A DNA stretch of 32,669 nt from NCBI GenBank assembly GCA_016748015.1, contig JAAOMT010000197.1, positions 1 through 32,669 of the forward strand, read 5' to 3'. Made by a program: the position numbers and the translations under genes. Positions 20,683-32,598 of this stretch are shown here, in pieces (positions within the stretch are counted from its first letter, which is position 1; the number at the start of each line of letters is the position of its first letter). A model generated the notes under the pieces. The model saw nothing but the letters and a program-made list of their open reading frames with translations. It did not search any database and was not told the origin of the DNA. Source of the DNA: Geosiphon pyriformis. Lineage: Eukaryota; Glomeromycota; Glomeromycetes; Archaeosporales; Geosiphonaceae.

Positions 20683-21703
20683 TTAAGAGCCAAACAATCC
20701 CCAATCAACAATTCGAAACGATTTTAAGAATGCTTTAAACTCTTCAAAACCAACATGTACATTTCCCTCCCGTGCGGTAAGTCGACTGCTACTGGTGGAT
20801 CCGATCAATATTGGGATATTATATGTGATTACAATATCGGTGGAATGTTGTGGTAGTCGAATGACGGCGAGAAAAATGTTGACCAAATTACGAGCATTCG
20901 GATCACGTTCATTGAATTTCGCAACTAGTTGTTGACCGCTGGCAAAAAACATTGAAGTGTCTGAACTTTTGTCGTAATAAGTAGTAAATATAAATAAAAG
21001 TGTTTGGGAGTAATGAAAAAGAAATAGCAAAAAAGAAAATGGATGAAAATTCTCACGGAAGGTTGGGGAAATCATTAGGGTTCAATAGTCCACTTTGTTG
21101 TAAAGTGCTATGGTTTTCGGCATCGTTATCAAAAGCGACCGAAGAAAAATGGAAACTAACAAAAAGCAATTTTAAAATTGTGATAATAAGATTCCCAAGG
21201 ATTTCCACGATAGTCACAAAAATCAAAAGTAGCGTATAATTTCCCCGAATTTTACCTTACAATGCTGGCAGGGTCTGAAGCTTCGGCAACCAATTCCAAA
21301 ATTTCTACAATGATACTTTGATCAGTATTTGGATCAGCAAATACTTCTTGGTTATCGGGGATTTCACGAATATCACTACATTTTAAACATGACATTTTGA
21401 AAACCAAGAAAAGTTAAAAAAATATGAATTATTTAAAAACTGGTCAAAGAAAATAAATAAATAAATAAATAAAAATAGTGAATCATTTAAAGACTGATAA
21501 AGAAAAATAGTGAATCATTTAAAAACTGGTCAAAGAAAATAAAAATAATGATACAAAAACCTGACATCCATGAAATGAGGAGGAATATTTGCTAAACATG
21601 CACCTCCAAATAATTGAGTTTCTGTCGAAGGGTTTTGGAGGGTGGTAATATTAGCGGTAGGTTCGAGTTGCGAAGGTTGGGTAGGTTGTGGGATGGTAGA
21701 CAT
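20683..21703 (-). CDS. MOG1: Ran-binding nuclear import factor MOG1
   Basis: Four exons on the complement, 21703-21561, 21375-21256, 21155-21057 and 20965-20683, give 214 residues, close to the yeast protein length. Family marks in order: TQLFGGACLANIPPHFMDVSD, with the glycine pair of the first strand, split by intron 1; IREIPDNQEVFAD; SIIVEILELV; VAFDNDAENHST; a GQQLVAKFNE strand; and IRLPQHSTDIVITYNIP near the C-terminus. Known role: MOG1/RANGRF binds the GTPase Ran, stimulates nucleotide release and supports nuclear protein import. The reading used here needs the second donor at GTAAG|GTAAAA, the only one that keeps phase with exon 3. The first 20 residues are Pro/Gln/Thr-rich and probably disordered. 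Confidence 0.92.
21449..21475. repeat. AAAT microsatellite in MOG1 intron 1
   Basis: About six AAAT/AATA units. A nearby imperfect duplication reads TGAATCATTTAAAGACTG and TGAATCATTTAAAAACTG around 21479 and 21511, with a further degenerate copy near 21425. Confidence 0.65.
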
Positions 21704-22221
21704 TATTAATTAAGTATTTTTGGCGAAACAAAGAATTTAAAAGAAAAGAAAAGAGGAGAAAAAAAAAAAAAAAGGATAGCAGAAATTTAGGATGAAAGAT
21801 ATCAAAAGTTAAATTCACTTCAAGAGAGTTTTTAATTTGAAAATTTCCTCCAACATTATATATTTGTTTGGCGTATCACGAAAACCTGCGGAACAGTAAT
21901 TTTTGTGATTTTGACGGATTATGGTAATACATGTATCAAATGAATTAAGATTATGATATTCTTTTATACATGTAAATCAAAATTCAGAAATAGTAAGCAT
22001 CAAAAGTACAAGAAATAACAATTCTCATTTCAAATTAAAAAATCCGAATTACCACCAAATTTGTTTGTTAAGTTGATTATGAACATAAAATTTATTTACA
22101 AAATAATAAAAGTTCTTGTTCAATAGTTGTTTGTTACAAAATACGTATTATTTAAAGAGCAAAGAGGGATAATTTCGAAATGAGAGAAATAGTTGAGACT
22201 CAATCTAAAAATCGTATAGAA

Positions 22222-22280
<59 letters not shown>

Positions 22281-22403
22281 GTCATCATTAATTAGATTGA
22301 GCATATTATTTAAAAGATGGTAAAAATTAATTTTGAAACCTTATTCGTATTTACCTCAATAATTTGAACTCGATTAATTGAAAAAAGTAGATTCAAAAAA
22401 CTT
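21704..22403. other. Intergenic AT-rich stretch
   Basis: Between the MOG1 start and the stop of the next minus-strand gene. It holds an A-rich tract at about 21760-21773 and the TTA microsatellite at 22220. No further ORF, RNA gene or element was found. Confidence 0.6.
22220..22280. repeat. ATT/TTA microsatellite, about 20 units
   Basis: A pure trinucleotide run of about 60 bp between MOG1 and the unknown small gene. It is the longest pure triplet repeat in the window. Confidence 0.9.
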
Positions 22404-23015
22404 TTAACCAGAACACCAGAAATCCATTTCATCAGTGTCTGTCTCGTTAATATTGGAATCATGTTGTGCAGAATTCCTACGTAAAAATGTTGTTCTAATT
22501 CTCTGGTTTAAAAAGGGAAAGGAAAGGAAAGGAAAGGATGATAATTTGATAAATAAAAAGTTGAAATTCAAAATTTTTTAAAATAAAAAAATAAACAAAT
22601 TAAATTAAAATTAACTCACACGAAAAATAGCCTTCCTCCTTTTAAAAACACGTCTAGCAATTTTTCTCAAACTTCCCGTATTTCCCCCATCATTTAAAAC
22701 CACCAAATTACTATTTCCCCCTGTTTGTTGACCGGTAACTTCTCTGAGCATCTGAGCATGAACAATTGTAGCAATTTCAGGCGAAGCAGCCCATACAAGA
22801 GTGAATCTTAATCCATTTGGGTGAAGTTGTCGAGGTGGAATGAATACTTGTACATTATTTAGATTATTATCTGTTTCCCCGATGGATGTGGCTGAGGTGG
22901 AATTAGTTGAAAGAGCACTTGTTTGAGAAAAGATTGAAAAGGTAGTGGATACAGTTGTGGAAGTAGAGATTGTAGAAAATTTACGTGAAAGGGGATGACG
23001 TTCTGATGAATTCAT
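22404..23015 (-). CDS. Small uncharacterised protein, two exons
   Basis: Exons 23015-22620 and 22502-22404 join in phase (CGT|GTGAGT to CAG|AGA) for about 164 residues. The first 50 residues are mostly Ser and Thr and look disordered. A better-structured part follows with VQVFIPPRQLHPNGLRFTLV and SPEIATIVHAQMLREVTGQ. A very basic patch spans the splice (RKIARRVFKRRKAIF then RRIRTTFLRRN), and the tail ends in DEMDFWCSG. The basic patch could be a nuclear or nucleolar signal or bind nucleic acid. No family recognised. Coding status rests on the matching exon phase, the more balanced codon use and an intron carrying a GGAAA repeat. Confidence 0.65.
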
Positions 23016-23452
23016 TTGTAAAAAGATTTTAAATTTTAAACTTTAATTAATTATATGCTTAAACTTTTCTTATTTTATTCTTGTCTACAAATTTTTTTCA
23101 TCGACATATGGATCCTCCTCTTTATACTTTTTTTTTCAGCATATATTTTCCAATTTAAGCATAACATCATAAATGCTATATTGAAAAAAAAAAAAACAAT
23201 AAATTTTTTTTTTATTGTATTATTGTTAACTTGTGGGTTTTGTTCATAACTTTATTTTTATTAAAAAAAAATAATAAATAATAAATAATAAATAAAGATA
23301 AAGGAATGTAATGTACCTTTTCACTGATCTTTTATGCGATCAAAAAATTCTTACCAAATTGGGAAACAAATAAATCAAAATTTGGCCAAAATCAATTTTT
23401 TGATGAGTTTGAAACTAGTAAAATTTTTTATAGTGACTGATTTCACATAATA

Positions 23453-23492
<40 letters not shown>

Positions 23493-24353
23493 AGACTCAT
23501 TTCTGATTATTTTATCAAAATAGCATTATGAAAATCCTGTGATACTTTAATTTTTTTTTTCGATCACTTAAGATATACCATTGTGAAAGGAGAGAAAAGG
23601 AGAGGAGAGAAAAGGAGAGGAGAGAAAAGGAGAGGAGAGAAAAGGAGAGAAAAGAAGAGGAGAGGAAAAGAAGAGGAGAGGAAAAGAAGAGGAGAGGAAA
23701 AGAAAAGAAAAGAAAATTTATATTCATTATAATGGTATTTTTGTTAAATGTAGTCGGGTAAATGCTATTTCCACAGTTTACACATTATAAGAATATTGAA
23801 ATATTCTGACAATAACCATATTTTAAGAGTTTAAACTAAAATAAATTAAAAATAAACTCCTTTCATGATATTAAGGAAACTAAATTTTTATCCTAAATAA
23901 ACTGTACACCTACAGACAGCAGGAACATTGGTAAATTAAAACCTTAAATTTATAATGCTTTATAAACTTTATCAATACTTTTTAAAAATTAAACATTTGT
24001 ATTGATTGATTAATTAATTAATCGATTGTTAGAATATTAGGAAATAAACTTTAATCATAAAAACTCTTTGATTAATTGTATTATTTAAATTTTCAAACTG
24101 TACCCCTTTCAAACTCAAAATAAAGAGTATGAGTCATACTAATCGTTAATTGAAAATATCTTCAACTTTTAGAAAAAAAAATTTCCATTCCCGTTTAATA
24201 TTTAATTTTTATTATTCATATTTTCGATTTGTACATTTGAGGCCTCCATCACATGTTCTGAAAGAAGGACCTAAACATAAAGCAAGAAAATTCAAAATTC
24301 TTTAGAAAAACAAAATTATCGTGGTCCTATCAAAAAAAAATATTAACTCAAGC
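23016..24353. other. AT-rich stretch with microsatellite and GA minisatellite
   Basis: No supported gene. It contains an ATT repeat at about 23456-23491, the purine-rich minisatellite at 23586-23715 and further plain AT-rich sequence up to the NmrA-like gene stop. Confidence 0.65.
23586..23715 (+). repeat. Purine-rich minisatellite (GGAGAGGAGAGAAAA-type units)
   Basis: About 130 bp with only A and G on the plus strand, built from repeats of GGAGAGGAGAGAAAA, then AGAAGAGGAGAGGAAA, then AAAGA units. A Ser/Phe/Leu reading on the other strand is a repeat artefact. Such mirror-like purine tracts can form triplex DNA. Confidence 0.9.
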
Positions 24354-25522
24354 TTATGACTTCTCTCTAGCATCACTATCAGTGAATATTTCCTTATGTT
24401 GCAAAAAAAATTGCTCAGGAGTTCTCGGTTCAAACCCATCAATTTCGATAAAATTAGGCGTGATATATTCTAAATTACCATTCTTCACTAATTCAAACAA
24501 CTCCATCAAATTGTTGATTTCGATCTGCGAATGAAAATATTTTTTGAGGTGATCCTCTAAAATGTGATTCTTGTCGTCGGTCGGTTTGAAAGTGATTTGA
24601 CGATGTAGCGTTTTTGAGAGACGATATGCGAGTTCTTCGCCGCTTAATATCTCTTGACCAGTCACCGTGTATACGTGTTCAAAGTAGTTTTCAGATTTAT
24701 CCAGAAGGTGTGCAGCTGCTTTGGCGACCTAGAAAAAGAAAAAAAAATTTGATCACAAGTGCAAATATGGTTACGAAGCGAGGAAGGTTATGTCAATACA
24801 GCTTACGTCCTCAACCGCAACTGGAGCAAACTAAAAAGTTAAATTTTAAATATTCAATCCAGTTATTTTGGAAAATTTTTAATTTCTTATTCTAAATAAA
24901 AACACTAAATCTCACTCTTATTCCTTACCTTCCCTTCTCCAATTGGCAAATCTAAAATACCTTGACGAATACACTCTTGAAAGGCCAACATGAAATGATC
25001 ATAAAAACCAACGCGCAACACGCTCCAATGAAAGTGATGATGATATTTCTTCAACTCTTCAGGGGATTTCTCATAAGCCAATAAAGGATCACATTCTTTC
25101 TTTCCAAACAACTCTTTTAACCTCCGTTCGGTCTCACTAAATATCTTTCCTACACGATCTTGACGCTTCTCAGCCAACACCACCGACTGCAATACGACAT
25201 ACGGAACGTTCTGCTTCTTTGCCGCCTCCAAATATGCTAGTCCGGCATCCAGACGTTCCGGTGAAAGAGTTATAAACAATTTTTGAATAGGTTTTCCTTC
25301 CTCGTTGACATATTTAACACTGGCCGGGTCGTCGAACGTGACCACATTACATTTAAGTGAAGAGAGCTGTTTTCTGGATTCCTCGGAGGCCGAAGAAGTA
25401 ATTGCAGCGGTTAGGTGAAAACGATTACTTGACTGAACAGAGCCATCTGATGTGAGCTCTTTGATGGTTGCCAAGGCTGTTGGACGGTCGGCTTCAATAA
25501 AGAAGATTAGATCTTTAGTCAT
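24354..25522 (-). CDS. NmrA-like NAD(P)-binding family protein
   Basis: Exons 25522-24929, 24830-24807 (a 24-nt micro-exon) and 24728-24354 give 330 residues, all in phase 0. Family marks are in the middle and C-terminal parts: KLFITLSPERLDAGLAYLEA, NVPYVVLQSVV, HWSVLRVGFYDHFML, and FAPVAVEDVAKAAAHLL, formed across the micro-exon junction. A typical YTVTGQEILSGEELAYRLS follows. These are the blocks of NmrA-like atypical short-chain dehydrogenases, which often sense the NAD(P) redox state rather than catalyse. The N-terminal strand (LIFFIEADRPTALATIKEL) lacks the expected GxxGxxG nucleotide loop, so cofactor binding is doubtful. No catalytic YxxxK was identified. A regulatory role is possible but inferred. 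Confidence 0.83.
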
Positions 25523-26215
25523 TGATAAAATGAGAAATGAAAAATGAAATTAGATAGAAAGATGGAAAAGAAAAAAGGTGAGAATTAATAGAGAACCTGG
25601 TCGAAATCTCTCAAGCGCGAATACGACATCATTACATATATATGATGATTTTCAGACATTTGATAAATTTATCTCTTGAAGTCATTCAAATCTATGGCTT
25701 ATAAATCAAAATTTTAGTTTTACTGTAATATATTTCGTTTGTTTTCCTTTGCCACTTTGATCAAGCTTGTGAAATTACCAAAATTCTTTCAGGGTGACAA
25801 GCACTAATTTAAGAATATAGCGTATTAGAACATTACCTCAACTTAAAAACCATTTCTTATTTTAAAAGTTCGAAAATATTTATGAGAAATAGTGTATTAA
25901 ATAAATGGGGTGGGAGAGAATTAAAATCTATAGTATCAAAAGTCCCAATATCATGAAACTTAATACTATCTGCGTGTTATAAGAATATACATAAAGGGAA
26001 AAAATCATATTAATAGGGTTAAAGAATATTATGTAGTAAAAATTTTGATTTAGCAATTTCAGCAAATAAAGAAAAAGTTTATGGAATTGATTCATTAAAA
26101 AATTTTATTGTATAATCTACTGAAACAAAATAGTTTGTAGGAATTTGACATTCTTTTCTTGCTGAATCTTTAATCCTTCCTTCCAACCCCAGGAAAAAAA
26201 ATTCATCATATAAAA
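25523..26215. other. Intergenic stretch upstream of the NmrA-like gene
   Basis: AT-rich, without ORF support. It must hold the promoter of the NmrA-like gene at its left end. No element recognised. Confidence 0.6.
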
Positions 26216-26287
26216 CTCTCGGTCGGGGAATTGAACCCCGGTCTCCCGCGTGACAGGCGGGGATACTAACCACTATACTAACCGAGA
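26216..26287 (-). tRNA. tRNA-Asp (anticodon GTC)
   Basis: The complement folds as a standard 72-nt tRNA. The acceptor arm TCTCGGT pairs with ACCGAGA and the discriminator base is G, as expected for Asp. The anticodon stem CCCGC/GCGGG encloses CTGTCAC, giving anticodon GTC. The T arm is CCGGG-GTTCAAT-TCCCCG-like. The internal promoter boxes (TAGTATAGTGGTTA and GGTTCAATTCC) are intact. No intron. Confidence 0.97.
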
Positions 26288-26459
26288 CTCTTTGTTTCGT
26301 AGTAGCCATTCATTTTTTTGGTATTTATTAAAATTTATTGCGATCTCGAAGTTGACAAATGATTTGTAATCCAGCTTTTCAAAAAAAAATACATAAATAC
26401 CAGAGATTTTATACTTGACACAACCTAAAAAAGTTCAACTATCTTCTATCCTATAAATT

Positions 26460-28354
26460 ATGACATCAGCTGCACTTGCGGTTCCTCTTACTCGTTATGA
26501 AGCTTCAGTTCCACAGAAGCCACGCTCCCACTTATTCACTTGCCTCGCATGTCAAGTTGCCTTTTCAACTGCTGAACAACAACGCACGCACTATGGTACC
26601 GACTGGCATCGGTATAACTTGAAACGTAAGGTTGCTGACCTGCCACCGATCAGCGATGATGTCTTTTCTCAAAAAGTGTTGGCGCAACAGGCGCAGAACA
26701 ATACTGAGAATGCTCGGGCGAATTTTTCGGCAGAGTGTAGTATTTGTAGGTTAGTTTGGAATGAAGTGAAGCTATTTAAGAGAAAAAATGTTGAAAAATA
26801 TAGTTATATTGTTTGGGTGTGCGAATAAAACAGATTTTGCGTTTTTATTACATATCGTACAAAATTATGTATTAATAATATATTACATTATCTTTTGTTT
26901 CCCACAAATTGGCTATATTTTTAGCAAAACCTATTCCTCTGAGAATGCATATACAAATCATTTGCAATCAAATAGACATAAGATCGCTGAAGGAAAAGTT
27001 GGCCAAGAAGGTGTGGATTTTGTCTTTCTTTTGAACTCTTGATTGAGGTTAATTACTATGACCTCGATTGAAATTTGGGCCATTCCGAAAGCCTTAATTT
27101 AATTTTAAAGGCTCAAGACATAAGACTAAAATACTTTTAATTTCTCTAGGAATTAAGCAATCAAGACCCTCATCGGATGCAACGACTACAACAATTCAAA
27201 CACAACCACCTCAAAACGGGATTACTGAAGAGACTACAGAGGTTTTTAAGACTTCAATTTAATTCAATTCCAAAATCATTAAATCACTTTCTCAATTTCT
27301 CCTCTAAAATCTATTTAAGGCTGAAATTCAGGCAATAGTTGATAAAAAAATTGCCCTATCTTTGAAGCTTGCCGAAGTAGATTGCCTCTTCTGCCCACGC
27401 AAATCCAAGTCATTCGAAACTAATATTGAACATATGACGAAAACTCATGGTTTCTTTATTCCTGAATTAGAATATGTAACTGACTTACGTGGACTGATAA
27501 AATATTTGGGCGAGAAAATTACAGTTGGAAATATTTGTCTACTTTGTAACGGTCGTGGAAAAGGGATGAAAAGTTTAGAGGCAGTCCGAAAGCATATGGT
27601 GAGTTACATATTTGCTTTGGTATTCTATTGTAAATTACATTCGGAACAAACAATCTTAAGCATCTTGAAACTCCTTAGATTGATAAAGGTCATTGCATGA
27701 TAGCCTATGAGCGTGAAGAAGACATTTTGGATCTCGGGGAATATTATGACTTCACCTCTACATATCCGGATGAAGAGTGGGAGGATGTGGAGGATGGAGA
27801 AGACGAAGATGGTGAGATTATTGATGAGGAGATCTCTGTCAGTTCACGAGACCTGACTACCAGGTGTGCTTATTTTCATTTTTTCATTTTTGTTTCATGA
27901 ATTTTGTGAAAAAATGTGAAACTAATTTATCCCTATTTTGATAGCACTATTGTATTGTACACGGACAATGAGACGGAGTTAGTTTTGCCATCGGGGGCAC
28001 GACTAGGACATCGTTCTTTGCATCGATACTATAAACAATACTTGCGTCCTCGAGAGGTACCCTTTTCATAATTTTATCTACCAATTTGTGGTTTAAGATT
28101 TTGTAGCATCTAATCTGATTATCAAATTCATCAAAAAAACTTAGGCACGTGAACCAGTTATCGTCAATCGCCTTCTTACGCATTATACCCACAATCTTGG
28201 ATATGAACGTACAATGCGAACGTATAATTTAGGACCAGCAGCGGCTCGACGTGGTACTGTGAATAAAGAAAAACGTTGTCAACATGAATTTGATACTCGT
28301 ATTGGAATCAAAGCGAATAAACTTCAGCGACATTTTCGGGCACAGATTTTATAG
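26460..28354 (+). CDS. REI1: 60S ribosomal subunit biogenesis factor REI1 (ZNF622 family)
   Basis: Seven exons, 26460-26749, 26925-27010, 27150-27241, 27320-27598, 27679-27863, 27945-28056 and 28145-28354, join in phase to 417 residues, close to yeast REI1 (393). Domains in order: a first C2H2 finger in FTCLACQVAFSTAEQQRTHY followed by GTDWHRYNLKRKVADLPP; CSIC then KTYSSENAYTNHLQSNRHK (second finger, split by intron 1); a Thr/Gln-rich linker; VDCLFCPRKSKSFETNIEHM and ICLLCNGRGKGMKSLEAVRK (third and fourth fingers); IDKGHCMIAYE; an acidic stretch; and a basic C-terminus ending in NKLQRHFRAQIL. Known role: a cytoplasmic protein that joins late pre-60S particles, needed for release and recycling of Arx1 and probing of the peptide exit tunnel. 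The start ATG begins the conserved N-terminus. Confidence 0.95.
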
Positions 28355-28574
28355 AATTTGTAGGTTCTGGACAATTATTTGCGCTGATTGGAGAAATAAA
28401 ATCAATTTGGATGAAAATATACGATTTTCCACGATATTCATATAGTTTAAAATTTTAATATTGTTTTTTTAATAAATAATGTTTTTTTGTTAAAATTGAG
28501 ATGTAACAAATTAAAATTTATATAATATAAAATTATGGTTTTATTTATTTGTTAATAGTTATTTTTTTAAAATT

Positions 28575-28612
28575 AATAATAATAATAATCATAATAATAA
28601 TCATAATAATAA
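28575..28612. repeat. AAT-type microsatellite with ATC interruptions
   Basis: Imperfect run of AAT units interrupted by ATC (AATAATCATAATAATAATC), downstream of REI1. Confidence 0.7.
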
Positions 28613-29083
28613 CTTGATTTTTATTTTTCATTAAAAGCTGGCTTGTATTGTATAAAACATTGAATAAAAAACAATTATTTTTATTATTTTTATTATTATT
28701 TTTAAACTCTTTTGTGCTAATTTTAAAATTAGTTTTAAAAATCAAAACAACAAATTTGCACGCAGGAATAAAATACATAAAAGTATGCCATTTTTTATCA
28801 CAACCCATCAAAAATTATTAACTTTTTTCTTTTACATTATATTAATAATATAAATACCGTGTAGCTGGAACCGCATGATCTAAATAAAGCAGATAAAAAA
28901 AATAAATTTTTATATAAAATTGTAATAATTTATCATTAATAAATATTAAGTTTTATTATTTTATTAATAATTAACAATAATAATTTTTTTTTTTTTTATT
29001 AATATTGAATTTACATAATCAATTTAAAAAACGCATTAATATTAAAAATATTTATTGATAAAATTTACTTATAAATTGAGAAC

Positions 29084-29085
<2 letters not shown>

Positions 29086-29126
<41 letters not shown>
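29086..29126. repeat. AAT microsatellite, about 13 units
   Basis: Pure AAT/ATA triplet run of about 40 bp in the right-hand desert. Confidence 0.88.
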
Positions 29127-29128
<2 letters not shown>

Positions 29129-29648
29129 TGAATTAATAAAAAACTGTGACACAGCTATAACCAAATTATAATCTTCATTTTTGATTAATAGTAAACAAAT
29201 CTGAACATCTAGCTATATTTTATAATATGAATAACCGGATAACCTTTAATTCTATCACATTTGAATAATTAAAAATTTCAAATAACAAAAATATCTTAAA
29301 TTGGACTCGAAAAAATGTACAAGTGGAAACAAAAATAAAAATTATTGAATTATCTCTCAACTGATAAAAAAAGGAATTTTCAACAACTTTGAAAAAATTT
29401 GGTGGTTTCGAATAACATATTCTATTAATTTCTAGATATTATCTTGTTCTTGAATATATTTATATTAAATTATTTCTATTATTTTCATAAATAGAAAATA
29501 ATATTAAAAGGAATCTTTCCCCTATCCGTAATTTATCAACATCGTGAGATGGTTTGTGTATGTGTTTATGTACTCCTTCCCAGAGGCTGAACTGAAATCT
29601 ACCCGCTGTCTAGGGTCTTCTCTGAGGCTATCCTTGCAATTGCCTGAT

Positions 29649-29671
29649 GTGTTTCTCTAATCTAGAAACAC
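29649..29671. other. Perfect hairpin, 8-bp stem
   Basis: GTGTTTCT, a 7-nt loop (CTAATCT), then AGAAACAC. It lies within the GC-richer island at 29520-29800. Confidence 0.6.
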
Positions 29672-29740
29672 GGAATGTTAATGGCCTTTAGCCCTTTTCC
29701 TAATTCTTACAATAAAGCTTTTATCAATTAGTAACAACGT

Positions 29741-29765
29741 GAATAATCTTGATCAAGGATTATTC
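29741..29765. other. Near-perfect 25-bp palindrome
   Basis: GAATAATCTTGATCA joined to AGGATTATTC. It reads the same on the other strand apart from one position, with TGATCA at the centre. It could be a protein-binding site or a fold-back end of an old element. Confidence 0.55.
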
Positions 29766-30887
29766 TTCCAAGGGATTCAGCTGATGAATGATAGTTTCAT
29801 TCAATAAATAATACAAGTAAGTTTCTTAACACTTTGGGTTGTGATAATTCAGTTTTCAATATTTTTTTCATTTCTTTTTGATTAAAGGTTTTTGTGAATA
29901 TTTATTTTAAAAGTAAAGACTAGAAGATAATTAAAGTGGAAATTTTGGATGAATTGTTTTATAACTTGTTGTTTTTCTCAATATTAAAGCTACTGTATAT
30001 ATACATGTTTGTAGTTCTATGAGAAAACACATTGTAATACTTTCTTTTTATTACTGTGCTATATTATGATTGAATAATTTATATTATTTTATGATTCTTT
30101 TGAACCGTAAAAATGATTTAAAAAAAAAAGGTAAGAAATGTTCAAAATATAGCTTTTGTCCCAATTAACCTAAGGGTGCCATATTAAACCTAAATTTAAA
30201 GGTAAGTCTAAGCTAACTTCGAGTGCTATTCATTGCCTTTGGAATTGTGGAATCGATAAGAGGAAGTAATTTAATTTTTGTATTTTCACCATTAAACAAG
30301 TAGTTTCATTTTTTTAATTAATTCACTATCATTCGCTATTAGATATATTTAATACTTACTTGAAATAATTTTTACCAATCTTTTTTAATTTTGTTATTTG
30401 AAAGATCTTTGTAAATTTCAAATGCAAGACAAAATCAGTATTTGATTAAAATGACATTTTTTGATATACATGAGAATTTCAATTCTAAAAGATTTTTTTG
30501 GTAAGGTTTTCATAGATATTTATCATATTGATTATTTTTTTTCCTAATTATTACCTGAGAAAGGTCGAAAAAAGAAAATCTGTAACAGTTGGAAGCTCAG
30601 GATTTTTGACTTAAACAAGTTCAATATTCAATCAATCCTCTTAACTTTATATTGAAAAATCTATTTTTTGTTCTCAATTGAAAATTTTATTGGTTTTTCT
30701 TTTGAAAATTAATCCTTTTGGTAACAACTTTCTGACTCAATACTCTAAACTTTGACGTTTTCATTTTTTCGAATTCTTTAAAAATATATGAATAGGTTCA
30801 AAAATGGGTCTCTAAGTCATTAACTGTTAGATAGCGTATTTTTGATGTTTTAATATTTTGAATATTTCTACTTGAAAGTTTTAACCA

Positions 30888-30915
30888 TTATTATTATTAT
30901 TATTATTATTATTAA
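30888..30915. repeat. ATT microsatellite
   Basis: About nine TTA/ATT units in the right-hand desert. Confidence 0.85.
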
Positions 30916-31892
30916 ATAATAAAAGGAAAGAATCAGTTCTGAGCCGAATTGTGTATTTTTCTCTGTCATATCATGATAATATTTTTTATAAGACTTTTAT
31001 ATACATGATAAGCAATATTAAAAATATAAAAATTCGTTTACACATATCCATTTTAATGACTTGAATTATAAAAAAAAAAATTTTTCACGTTTTATTTGAC
31101 AAAATCTTTTTCCATAAAAATTTTGAATGAGCCTGGTTTAGAATAAATTTTCGCATTTAAAATATATATATATATTGAAATCAGATATTTCTCATTCTTT
31201 ATTCGAGAGCTTAATTATTGTACACAAATTTCAAATTTGGCAAAGGGTCATTTTTGAACTCATTCTTTTCTGAATTTTGATCCACAATAACACACAATAA
31301 CCCATAATAAAAATGTTTTTATTGAAAAATAAATATTTTTATAAATAAACTTAGTTTTCAAAAAATATTTAACAATAATTATGATTATAAAATCAAAAAA
31401 TTGGTATTTCTTACATAGTAATATTTATCTTATAGAAAACTCCCCAATATTATTATACTCTATATTTAATTATTTTTCTCTCTCCCACTATTCACTTTAA
31501 TTAATATCGATTCAGGGAATTACTTCCCTTCCAAAAATTGCTTTCCGACACCCCGAAGGGGTCGTAAAGACGGGATATTGGTTTAGTTTGCAATTAGCAA
31601 TAATCTAGCTTCGGATAAATCCTCACTAGCGTAGATAATGCCCGTGCACAAAGATGAGGTAATATCAAACAAATTCGATCAACAATTTATAAAGTTTCAC
31701 CAAAAACCTGTTAAACTTCATGAATAGTGGGACATGGTTTTCTATAAATTAATTAATTAATTAATTAAATTAATTTTTTTATGCGAAATGGAAAAAAGGT
31801 TATTATATTTATTATTATCAAAACGTTATAATATCTTTTAATATAATAACATTTAAAAGAATTGATCTAAAGTATAAAGTATAAAGTTTGAA

Positions 31893-31900
<8 letters not shown>

Positions 31901-31925
<25 letters not shown>
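31901..31925. repeat. TA dinucleotide repeat
   Basis: About 12 TA units. Confidence 0.85.
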
Positions 31926-31929
<4 letters not shown>

Positions 31930-32598
31930 CAGGAAAAAGTTTCTTTGAACTTTTTAAAACATGAGATTTTTTTTCCTCAGAATCAAGATTTTCAAAATTT
32001 AATTAAAGAGAATATTTCGCAAAAAACTTTAAATTACTACTCTTTCCCCCTTCTCAATTAAAAAAAAAATTTTTCATCATCATTTTATCTATCTGAAAAA
32101 ATAGGAAGAACATTATTTTCACAAGTGATATTAACTATACCAATAACGAGTTTTACCTATCCTCAAATCTTTTTTTGGGTATACATATTTCTACGAGTAA
32201 AATTTATTTCACAAGTCACTTTTTCAAGATACACTAAATGAATTCGATTTTTAATTCTTTAACGAAATATCATCAATGTTCAAAAAAGTAAAAATAAAAG
32301 TCGTTCCCCTAAAAATTTCTCAAAATAGAACCATCTTTTAAAGCCTTCATTTGTATTCATATGATAAATGTTTGATTCTTATAGAAAGTTCGATACAGCC
32401 ATATGGGGTTTGCCCCTGCGGATAAATACAGTTTATATTGATGATATGTTTAAGAAATTTACTGTTTCTTAAATTCTAATATAAATACAAATTATTATTG
32501 ACACGAGAAAATATTTAATAATAAGAAACCTATTTAAAGATTTTAAATCCATTCAAAAATTTTATCACGATATTTAAAAAATGAGGGCTCTTTCTTGA

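Noticed and set aside
23515-23727. Ser/Phe/Leu-rich reading of 70 codons on the minus strand
   Set aside because: It is a direct product of the purine minisatellite, not a gene.
26079-26309. Minus-strand open stretch of 76 codons
   Set aside because: It runs through the tRNA-Asp gene and has no independent support.
28545-28811. Minus-strand open stretch rich in Ile, Asn and Lys
   Set aside because: Driven by AT microsatellites downstream of REI1.
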